Positions 11,500 through 21,149 of a stretch of 64,000 nucleotides of DNA are shown piece after piece; the first letter of the stretch is position 1, and every line of letters begins with the position of its first letter. The stretch lies in the NCBI RefSeq assembly GCF_000149955.1, contig NC_030986.1, positions 176,848 to 240,847 of the forward strand. The letters run 5' to 3'. The translations under genes and the position numbers were made by a program. The notes beneath the pieces were generated by a model. The model was not told the DNA's origin and did not search any database. It saw only the letters and a program-made list of their open reading frames with translations. The DNA is from Fusarium oxysporum f. sp. lycopersici 4287 (lineage: Eukaryota; Ascomycota; Sordariomycetes; Hypocreales; Nectriaceae).

Positions 11500-12979
11500 T
11501 GCCCCTGTGGAGGTTCTAGTTAATCTTACGCTATATATGGACTTTTAACTAAACTTTGCTTAACCTAGGTAACGAAGAGGCCCTTCTTAAGGCATTCCAA
11601 GCTACTAAGCTATGGTCTAACCTTATATCGAAGGTATTAGCCTAGCTCTATATACCAGGGAATAACATTGCTGTAGATAAGTATATAGTCCCTTTTATAG
11701 GCAGGAGCAAAGAGTAAGCCTATGCCCGTAGGGTTTAAAGTCTGGAGTATCGCCTAAAATTGTCTCTTTATTCGGTGGCTGTGGCATGTAAAGATATTAC
11801 TATATACCGCTGTTATCATCGAGCTGCCGAAGAAGAAAAAGAAGCCAGCTGCAAAGCCGCAACAGGGGAAGAAGGGAAAGGGGAAGCCCAAGGAGACTGT
11901 GGTCCTCAGCAATACGGCAGGAGTTGTTATTCACCTAGTTAATATGCTGCCGAAGCAGACATATTATATCTTTGTGGATAACCCCTTCTCGCCTAATCTC
12001 TTCCATGCCCTTCGAGAAGCCAGGCATGGAGCTATAGGTATAGGCCGCCCTAACTATGGTATTACTAAGGACCTTAAAGTTACAAAAGGGAAGGATAAGG
12101 CAGGTGCCTTAGGCTTTAAATATAATAAAGTAAAGTCAATCCCTATGATAGATAACCTTGTATACCCAAGGGACTTATTTATATATAATTCCCTTACTAA
12201 TTTATCCTTCCTAGGTTGCTTAAATCGCTTAGAAGGATAATAGCCTTGTGTTATTTCTCTCGACTATATACAGTGGTGCTAATGACTAATGCACGCCAAA
12301 GAGAAGAAGGAAGCCTACTAACAAAGGGGCATAATCTAAGCCAATACAGGAGACCTTTAGCGATGCTATAATAAAGGTTATTCCTATACCGACTATATCT
12401 GCTTCTTATAACGATGAAATGAATCACGTAGACCAAGGAGATCAGATAAGGTCCTATACAAGCTATAAGCACCGATTTTGCCGTGGCCCATAGCAGGCGC
12501 TCCTTTGGTCCTTAATTCTCGATATAACACTTACAAATAGATTCATTTTGCAGCTCAAGACCTCATAGCCGCGGTGGCCGCCTTATAAGACCCTCAAGAC
12601 CTGGAAGAGGTGCATCTCCAACGCCCTATTTATCAAATTTGGCCAAGAAAGTGGCGCAAGGGAGAGATCTAGGTCAGGGAAAGAGGAGGACTTGACCGAT
12701 ACTCAATTACGGCAAAATCATCTGCAAAGGGATATTAATTATGTCAATAAGGGAACATTCTCGGATTGCCTTGCTTGCAAAGGGTTCAGACAGGGGCAGC
12801 CCCGACCCTTTAAAAAGAGGAAGATTGAAAATAGCTTCTTTTTGCAGCCGATATCAGATAATGCACAAAGTCGGCACCGAGGAGGCTCAGGCAGGCAGAC
12901 CTTATACGGCTGTGAAGTCTGTGAGGTAGTGATTTGTCGCAATCAAAACTGCCGGGACTTTTACCGTCATACAAATTAG
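11500..12979 (+). mobile_element. Dead piggyBac-type DNA transposon (transposase relic)
   Basis: Broken reading frames in order match a piggyBac/DDE_Tnp_1_7 transposase. At about 11655-11717 the frame reads IPGNNIAVDKYIVPFIGRSK, matching the first catalytic Asp region (D-x-x-x-x-P-F-x-GRS). At about 11940-12110 LPKQTYYIFVDNPFSPNLF and GAIGIGRPNYGI match the second catalytic Asp region, and MIDNLV near 12150 fits the third. At 12692-12979 a cysteine-rich tail (CLAC ... CEVCEVVICRNQNC ... YRH) fits the C-terminal zinc-binding domain. Many in-frame TAA/TAG stops and the TA-rich composition suggest RIP. Terminal inverted repeats and TTAA target duplications were not located by eye, so the ends given are only the recognisable coding part. 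Confidence 0.75.
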
Positions 12980-13455
12980 TATGTATGGAGAAGTACTGCT
13001 AGTTAAATCTATTTTGATTGGTCTAATACCCCTGTCGTGACCCCGCCTAAGGGCTGTGGCACTCAAAGGGATAATGCTCAGGCCTTTCGTTCAATTTCCA
13101 ACTCAGCTACTGAGGTTCGCATATATTGCTTACCGTTACCGGTTCATAGAATATAGTATGTGGAAGGGAATGTATAGAGCTTCGTGTTTTTACTTAATAA
13201 GGGTGATGGTGAATTGATTTTGATGGAGTTGCGCCCCTCACCCTCGTTTGGCTCCTTGGCCAATTGCCGGGCTATATTTCAAAGCAGTAAATATTTCAAA
13301 TCACAAGTGGACCGTGGACGAATAGAAAGTCGGCATCTGGCTTTAAAATGGTTGTCGCACACGGACCAATCAAAAGCTAGCAGTCTTGTCAAGGATTGAC
13401 AGCCACCGCCTCCGTTTTCACTACTAGCCTCAGAAGATACCGCTCCTTACACATC
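12980..13455. other. Intergenic, promoter side of the Zn2Cys6 gene
   Basis: A 71-codon open frame at 13184-13399 has no recognisable similarity and I do not call it a gene. The remainder is the probable promoter of the regulator starting at 13456. Confidence 0.4.
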
Positions 13456-15403
13456 ATGTCTCCAGGAGAGAGCTCAAGAAAGGGCAAGCCGATTGCCAGA
13501 CGGGCTTGTGATCTTTGCCGCAGCCGCAAATTACAGGTACATGAATACATACATGCCCCTCGAAACCAGTCCGTTGCGATCGACAGCTAACGTTGTAACA
13601 GTGTGTCTTCGATCAACTGGGTACGTCATGCAAACGCTGTGTGCAAGTCGAAATGCCATGCACCTTTATGACTACCCGCAAGCCTCGGGGCCCGCCTAAT
13701 CGGTATGTAGCAATCAAGACTCATCCTTGATATTGATAATTTGCTGACATATTAGGGCAGTCGAGTTGCCGAAGCTAAAGCCCAGGGTCACGATCCTCAC
13801 CACAAGGATCCAGAGAATGAAGGAACAGCTGCACATGCACAGTGTCTTCCGAAAAGCCTGTCCTCGTTGTCCTCGTCACTCGTCACATATTTGACAATTG
13901 AACATTTCTGCTCCAATGAGATTTTCGAGCTGTTGATTTCAGATTATCTCCAACACATCTATCCACTTCATCCCATTATACATCGACCACGTTTTCGAGT
14001 AGATTTCCAAAATAAATGCTACCAATCTGACCCATTCTTTTATCGACTATGCATCTCCCTTTCAGCTCTTGCCATCTCTTGGTCACCACGAAATTTTCAA
14101 AGTTATGGATTTCATCCTGACGAAACAATAAGCAGCATGGTGGAAAGGGCTCACTACTTGGTTGCACTCAGCAAGACATCGCAAAGATTACACACCGGTA
14201 TCCAGCCCGACGCTCAAGACATGGTGTGCTCATATATACTGAGCGTGGCACTCCATGGTTCGGGTAGGACTCACTATGGTTGGGTGCACGCCTCCGAGGC
14301 GGTCTTGTGTATGAGGAAACTGAGCCTGTTCAGACGGGAATCACACTGTGATTTCGACAACATAAACTCTGAAATATGCAAGCGAGCATTTTGGATGATA
14401 TTTATTGTAATGGCGTAAGTTACATCTGCTAAGACGCTCAAAAGCGAACTCGAGTCCTAGCTAACTAATTCTCGTAGCCACGATAGACTCACATATCCAG
14501 TGCCGCATACGGGGATCAGCTACAATCCAGCTTGTATTGACTGGGATTTCCTTGTTTTACTTGAGGTTGATGATCCATTTCCAGATAAAATGGAACTATG
14601 TGAAGATTCCACAGCCACGCCGCTGCTAGCTGGGTTCATTGCCTTAATTAAACTTTATCTCTGTGCAGTCGCATTGGGACCGGACAAAATGCCTGGAAAC
14701 CCGCGTTATGGCCAATTCTCACCACCATGCCCAGAACAGACGTCCAATAGCTGTGGTAACAGCGTGCTCACTTTCGGACAAGGCATGGATATCATACAAG
14801 CTTGCGGAACATCAGCAGCCAACTACCTGACGAATTGAGACTTTTCAATAGAGACGGGCATGCAAATCAATGCACTTGTTCATTTGCCATCTCGCGGGCG
14901 AACATATACATGACAAGCCTCTTCATCCAAAGCATCGTCCTTGCGACGTTGTCAGCCAACAATACATTGTTTCAGGAACCAAATCAACACCATCATCAAG
15001 TGAAGCCCCTGGATGTATTTCAGTCTGGAGAAAGCAAAGACGATAATTGCCGACTGGGCAACCTTCGTAAGGAAATTGCTCTGGAATCATTCCATATAAT
15101 CACTGTCACACCCATCTCCGCTCTCAAAGCAAACGGAACCGCCGCAGTAGGTTCCCCATACTCACTATGGCCGGCATGGCTTCCAATAAATTAGCCAAGG
15201 AAAAGCCAAGAGTGACCCGAAAGCATATACTGACCTCCACGTAGGTTTCGAAACTTCGGGAAATTACAGCTAGCTTATTGAACTGCAAAGTGGATCGCTC
15301 ATATCGTGATAAAGAAGGAGAGGAGCAAGTTCAGTCTTGCATCAATCGCCTGATCGCTACTCTAGTTGAGCTCGATGATATAAAGCAGATACACGAAGAG
15401 TAA
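13456..15403 (+). CDS. Zn(II)2Cys6 transcription factor with a one-base frameshift
   Basis: Five exons: 13456-13536, 13602-13702, 13761-14414, 14478-15146 and 15245-15403. With one base restored it encodes about 554 residues. The zinc cluster is complete across the first intron: CDLCRSRKLQ/C...C..C......C (about residues 19-47). This is followed by the fungal-specific middle homology region (LLISDYLQHIYPLHPIIHR, then FYRLCISLSALAISW) and a C-terminal YMTSLFIQSIVLATLS segment. The frame breaks at about 14798-14802: ...GMDIIQA must join LRNISSQLPDEL, which fits loss of one T in GCTTGCGG. The spliced exon set stays in frame on both sides. It probably regulated the neighbouring metabolite genes (inference); whether it is dead or mis-sequenced cannot be decided here. 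Confidence 0.82.
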
Positions 15404-17183
15404 GGATGTTAGGGTTGGAAAACTTATAACACTGCCTCAAAACTATGAAAAGAACTTCGCTTGGGTTTTAAGAGTTTCCATCAGTGAATTTCCCATCCCG
15501 TGCAAGAAATCATAGAGTCCAGTTCAATAGCATGGTCTCGCCCACATGATGAGATGCTAAGTAAGAGGGTGCAGAGAATTACTTTCTCAATTCGTTACAT
15601 TCAGTTGGACCGCTAGCGATTGGCAATTGTGGCTAGTACAGAGTTTGGCTCGTAGGTTTGGCCAATGTTGTCTCTTCTTGGGGAAAAAGCCGTGAACATG
15701 CTTCAAGAGGTTCTTTTAACTCCACATGTTGCCCGCTGGCAGAAAACTCGGACTCCTAGCCTATGAACACGCCCTCTTTGACCCGGTACGCGGTCGCAAG
15801 ACCCTGCTTCATCCATGTTCTTTTTAGTGTTATACCGGAGCTCTTAGTATAGCTCTTGGTTCTCGTTGCGAGGCTTCTTGGTGTAGTCGATCCCAGCGCC
15901 AGCTCAGTTTTCTGATCCCACATCGTGCGCCTAGCGGACCGTTATATTCTCCCCTCCGGCCACGTCAGTCACAAGTCAATAACATAGCTGCGAAGTGTTC
16001 CGCAGCACCTTGGCTTGTACAGAAGCTAGACAATAGCATCTCTCAACAGTACGTAATAATATCTTGTTATTTTATGAATCCTGAAGTTATGGTCTATATT
16101 TCTATGTCTATTCTATTATCAAGTGCACTAAATGCCAGGAGAAGTCGGTGGTCTGTAGTTAGCCTCCTACCACATAACGCATCTTAGTATAGTACCTTTC
16201 ATAAACAGACTTCTCTTAAGTATTCCCAAGTTCACAAATACTAGTAGAGACTGCAGTATGCAGTCGTTGTCTTAATTCCCTAGTAAGAGCCTTTCTCGCT
16301 CCAGGCATACATGATTAATAGCAGAGCAGAAAGTTTCCCTTAACAGGACTAACCCCCAGGTTCATGACTAAGTTGCCATAGAAGGGTAATTAGATAGTGG
16401 TTGAACTTCGCTACCGAAGGTTGTAAATCACAATTCATAACAGTAGTGCCGTTGGTCTCCATATTCTGCTACATTTTATTGAGGCTTTACTTTATATACT
16501 ATTACACAGGTGCAAGACCTCAGTTGGAGTGACGTCAGACGAGTCCACGTTGAACTGACCATGAAAGGTTGCCGTACGGTTAGCGATGTTTCCACGATAA
16601 GCAAGTTCATGTCCTCACAAGGCACCCAGCCATGGCGTTACCACATCCTGGGCGATGCAAGAGCCCAACTGGTGGCAGATGCAGAATCTATTATCCGAAC
16701 TTCGGACGGGCAAACGGGGCAGCACTTCAGGGATGGACCATTTGGCACATCACAATTGGTGCAGGGAACTTGAAAACCCTTGATGGGCGTTACGGTAGAG
16801 ATAGCTAGCCAGCCAAAGTAGTCAGTACCATGCGGTTCTAATGCCGTTCTAATTGGTTATAGACTCTAACCACTGATTGATCAGCAGGTCGGTATTATTA
16901 AACGACCCGATGGTAAGTGGGCCGCCAGGTACCTCTGTACCGGGCACACCAAACCCCGGATTGAGTGAAGACTGTTTGATTGGTCATAGCCGTCTTTTCT
17001 TTTGACACTGCTTCCTCTATGTTTACTGATCGGTAGCGCCACCCAAGATCGCAATTACATAACACCCCCGTCTATCATCAAAATGCGTGATTGTCCGATA
17101 GAATTTTTCTTAGGGCCACACATGTCTTGCAGTGGTAGGACAGTGGTAAAGCCTGTCAGCTCGGGCCTCATACGTTTCCTGTA
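15404..17183. other. Gene-poor stretch with decayed coding fragments
   Basis: An 87-codon open frame at 16510-16773 has no recognisable similarity. Short open pieces on both strands near 15650-15950 look compositionally like coding sequence but are broken. I see no intact gene. The stretch leads into the reductase relic and probably contains its unrecognisable front part. Confidence 0.4.
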
Positions 17184-17373
17184 AAGCCGGAAGATGCTGC
17201 CTTTGCTCGTGACTTCTGGATTCTTGCTGAAGGACTGCTCGCCGAGGGCAAGATTCTGGTTTACAAGCCCAAGGTCAACGTCAGGAACTAGATTGGCTGC
17301 AGTGTTCAAGGCTCTCGAGGAAGTTTGGAATGGCAACGTGAGCGGTGACAAGTTGGTCTATACGCTGGGTTAG
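17184..17373 (+). pseudogene. C-terminal relic of an enoyl-reductase/zinc-type dehydrogenase
   Basis: The frame reads KPEDAAFARDFWILAEG then LLAEGKILVYKPKVN, which matches the end of the ToxD/LovC-like trans-enoyl reductases and related zinc-binding dehydrogenases (the ...FW...LLAEGK... block). A TAG at about 17290 and a one-base shift interrupt it, and the ending VFKALEEVWNGNVSGDKLVY continues in the next frame to TAG at 17371. That ending corresponds to the family's typical tail (G.VSG.KLVYTL). The Rossmann-fold part and start codon are not recognisable upstream. Such reductases act in trans with polyketide synthases, which fits the idea of a dismantled metabolite cluster. Confidence 0.6.
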
Positions 17374-18199
17374 GTTTTAGCTTCTTGTGATATAGTTGTC
17401 ATTCTTCAAAATATTTAGATCAGTAACATGAAACCGTTCATTAAACTAATTAATAATCGACTTCTTAGTTCTCCAGACCGAAGGCTAATTGCCCTCTTCT
17501 GTTTTCAGGCACAGCAGGCAGGTATGCATGCTGCAAGCCACATAGTGCTGTTCAGGGTGGACTGGCTCAGTCACGGCAAGACTGATCTCCGATTATGCTC
17601 TCGTGATTAGTGATCAGACAACGAGAGGTAGTCCCTTGTGGTTTTTATTTCAGCTTTCCCCACAGCCGGCATTAGCTCCGCATCTTATTTCTAAAGGCCA
17701 TCATTGTCGTGTTCTGCACATATCGCGTTCTCTGTTGTTATCATAAAGTAATGTACAACCAAAGCGGCAGAACAGCGAAGCCAATTGTACCGGAAATGCA
17801 TCCCAAAACAAACACAGCAGCCGATCAGGAGCTGTTACTTGAAAAAGCAGGAAGCCAACCGCTCACCGAGGGCTCACGAAAGTCCCTAGCAAGATCGGTT
17901 CTGGGGGCTTTAATGAGCTGGCCGCCGCTTGCCCCATATTAGACGTAAGATGCACCTGACCTGTGCACATCGGATGCTAACTGATCAGCTTCTCTTGTAG
18001 CCCAAACCCTTCTCAAGCATTGGATGTATATCGTTGTCTTCTCGCTCCCCCAAATCTCTTAGTATTCTTCCTATACCACGCCTATGACCTGTGGTCAGTT
18101 TCTTGTCTACTTCGGGGACTAGGCAACAAAGTGTTTCGTAGGCAGCTCAATGATATAGTTGCCAATGTTTTTCAATAATTAAGGTGTCAGGACAGAAAC
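17374..18199. other. Intergenic or decayed sequence
   Basis: Open pieces are present: 17709-17942 (77 codons, basic and leucine-rich toward its end) and, after a plausible intron with an ATGCTAAC branch point and ttgtag acceptor at about 18000, a further open stretch to about 18176. They could be the eroded front of the dipeptidase relic, but I cannot show similarity. Confidence 0.35.
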
Positions 18200-18545
18200 A
18201 GCAATGGCTCGTGCCTCATCACCCTGTTTTCTCACATCCAGTAGCGTGCTCGAGGGGGCAGAAGCATTCAACACCGCTGGTCGCGCCATATAGGGAGCGA
18301 CTTTGATGGCGTGCCAGCGACCTTGCGGGGGCTGGAGGACGGTTCAAAGTTTCCAGACCTGGTGGACGAGATGCTGGACCAGGGGATCCAGGACGAGGTA
18401 GTTGAGGGCATAGTTCGCGAACCTGCTTAGAGTATGGGGAGAGCTTGGTGCTGTAGCTGCGTGGCTTCAGGCCGGGATGAAGCCTGCTGAAGACGACGCC
18501 TTGGCTCAAGGATCCTTGGAACTGAGAGTCTGGTATGTGCATTAA
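18200..18545 (+). pseudogene. C-terminal relic of an M19 (membrane/renal-type) dipeptidase
   Basis: The frame contains HIGSDFDGVPATLRGLEDGS followed by KFPDLVDEMLDQG, the conserved GSDFDG and GLED-S-FPDL blocks of M19 zinc dipeptidases. A stop in the preceding segment and a one-base shift at about 18420 break the gene. The other frame continues ANLLRVWGELGAVAAWLQAG to a TAA at 18543, like the family's (G)NLLRV ending. The N-terminal metal-binding part is not recognisable. M19 dipeptidases occur in fungal epipolythiodioxopiperazine clusters (GliJ) and also as ordinary housekeeping enzymes, so a cluster role is only a suggestion. Confidence 0.65.
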
Positions 18546-19016
18546 TAATTCTATTCAAGAACAAGCCCTTAATGCATATTCTCTGAAGCCAAGCTCTCTG
18601 CGGTGATTATAAGCTACAGGTCTTGACAACAAATAGCACATCTGCATTCTCTCAAGAATATTTAGGTAACGCAGTTTACGCCTATGCAACCCTGTAAATC
18701 GCCCCCGATACGACAATGTTTCATGTTGCGGGGTAAGATATTTGGAGGCTCTTCACAGGGTGCCTAATTGGATTTGGCCCCCAAGGCAGAAAACGGGATA
18801 ACCTTGCGAGATTCTGCCTGACATGGCTCTTTTTTTTTCATCTTTTTGTTTCAGTTTCACTTAACGCAGCGACGATTACGACATGGTATATAGTTGGGAG
18901 TCTCTCCAGACGAAACCAAGATTTGTCTTATTCCCGGGGTCGCGCTTCTAATCAAGAAGGTCGACCATTCCCGGCGACGATTAATAACCTTGCCAGCACC
19001 CCACAAACACTGCAAC
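18546..19016. other. Intergenic, promoter side of the membrane-protein gene
   Basis: No gene seen. A T-rich stretch at about 18828-18850 precedes the gene at 19017. Confidence 0.4.
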
Positions 19017-21015
19017 ATGGCGATCCACAAGCTGACCCCCGTCCTCATGACAGGGAGTCTATTCCTGGGACTACTACTCGCCATCGGCCATCATCTCTAC
19101 TACCATTATCTAGACGGGAGGGTCATCAAGAGCCAAAACCAACAGGAGTGGTTTCTCCGTGTCGGCACCGGTATAGCGTTCCTCGCAAGAGCCCTGTTGT
19201 CAGCAGCTGTCGGGTTCGCATACACGCAAATACTATGGCGAACTTTAAGATCAAAATCCGTCACTATCGAGGGGGTCAACTCGCTTTTTGGCGTCTTGCA
19301 TAATGCTTGGGACTTTACTACTTGGGAGCTCTGGACAATTGCGCCGGCGCTTGCTGTAGTGGCCATAATAGCTTGGTAGGCAAGAACCTCGAACTATCTA
19401 CAGCTTACTGACATTTACTTATAGGGCACTCCCATTAATTGCAGTTATTACTCCAGCTACACTTACCGTCCAGGTATCTGACCATCCAAATGTCACAGTT
19501 GTCGACGCTCCCATTCCACTGCTCGACTACGATAACATGCTCAACTTCGCCCAATTCACAGGGGTAGGTGGAGTTGGATACTACGCTCCTTCGAGCTATG
19601 TCTCACGGGTGCTCTTATCAGTGGCATCTCTCGGCTCTATCCTGACTATCCCAGCACCCTTTCCCAATTCGTCATATTCCGTCGACTTTTACGGCCCTTC
19701 AATTTCATGCGGTACACCTCGCAATGCGTCCTTTGCAAAACTTCTGGCTGAAGCTGTTAAGAACGAGACATGCTGCGGAGATTCCGCCGGATACGTAGGG
19801 TTTGTTCCAAGTAGTAACACAATGAACAGCACTGAGGAGGGCTATGCCTTGGCTGGTTTGCGGGGTGCAATGAACTACTCTCTCATCTCGACGGTATCGT
19901 CTATTGATCAGACGGCCAACGCCACCAGTTCGGCTAAGCTCTATGTTGTCGTGCCGGATAAGCCCGCGTCCAGCAGTTATATCATGGCAAACAAGTCGAT
20001 CGAGTGCTCTCTTTATAATTCATCCTATGCCGTCAACTTCACGTTTGACAACGGCCGGCAGAATATTACCTACAAGTCTAAGAGACTGAAGGGAGTGACA
20101 TCCATCGATGCCGGCCTCAACCAGGATACAGGCTCCAGTCAGTTCAATGCTGCTGTTGCTTATATCGCACTCATGGATTCCCTGGGTAAGCTGCTGCTTG
20201 GGAGTCTGGGGATATCGCACTACGGTGTTATGCGTCCAACCCAGACACAGATCATGAGCTCTGTTCTCATGGATGCCAAAGAGATGCAAGTTCTTGGTGG
20301 CGTAAATGCGGCGACAGACCGCTCAGAAGCACCAGAGTCTGTAATTGGGAATATCTCCATGGCTGATGCATTGGAGCAGCTGTTTACCAATGCTACGATA
20401 AGCCTCTTCAGTAACTCAAAGTTACTGTAAGTGCACTCGTGTTGTCTTTTTGACCGGAACTCTGTTAACACTTCTAATAGGCAAAACGATACCGCTGCAT
20501 CTCATGGTAACATCACCTACCTCACCACGCAAATCGCCTTTTCTTATGAGCCGCGCAACCTTTTCATTGCATATGGGATGGGCGTACTGGCTTCTGCGAT
20601 TATTGTCATCGTCGGACTGCTATGCATCAAGTCTGCATCGGCATCCTATGCAACTACTTTCTCAACTATTCTGCGGACTACAAGGAACCCCGATATCGAC
20701 ACTATCGTCCCTGCAGCAGAAACATCTGGCGCAGAGCCTTTGTCGAGATATCTTGGAGATACTCGCCTGGTATTGCGACGTCAGGGACGCAGGCTGGAAG
20801 GTATAGACGAGGATATAGTGACTCTCTTTGCTATAGACTCGATACCGGATGAGAAGGGTAGGCAGAAAGTCTCTGCAGATGGTTCTTCTCGACAGGAGGA
20901 TAGAGGGTATCAATACTCGGATGCAAGTATTGAACTTTTGAGCAATGTCGAGCATTCCGCTACAGATACAAGTTCTGGAAATGGTGGTAGCCGGATGTAC
21001 CCTCGTGGAAACTGA
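19017..21015 (+). CDS. Large fungal multi-span membrane protein of unknown function
   Basis: Three exons, 19017-19375, 19425-20426 and 20481-21015, give 631 residues; introns of 49 and 54 bases. About three hydrophobic spans in the first 130 residues (LMTGSLFLGLLLAIGHHLYY; an alanine-rich span; IAPALAVVAIIAW) are followed by a long Ser/Asn-rich region with many N-x-S/T sites, probably outside the cell. One strong span (YGMGVLASAIIVIVGLLCIK) comes next, then a hydrophilic tail of about 140 residues. The segment NSLFGVLHNAWDF is typical of a fungal family often carried in databases under the misleading name 'formylmethionine deformylase-like'. I know no proven function. ATG 19017 is the first ATG of the frame. 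Confidence 0.75.
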
Positions 21016-21149
21016 GTAGCAAGAATAACAAACCGGGGCATAACGTCAAGGGTTCAGACAGAACAGAAAGGCTATCGTAAATCATAGAGCGATATTGATT
21101 ATGTAGATATTCATGTCATGTCATTAAATCTCAACGCTTGCAAGCTGTT

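Noticed and set aside
13184..13399. Open frame of 71 codons before the Zn2Cys6 gene
   Set aside because: No recognisable family; more likely promoter sequence.
16510..16773. Open frame of 87 codons
   Set aside because: No similarity, no splice continuation and it lies in a stretch of decayed sequence.
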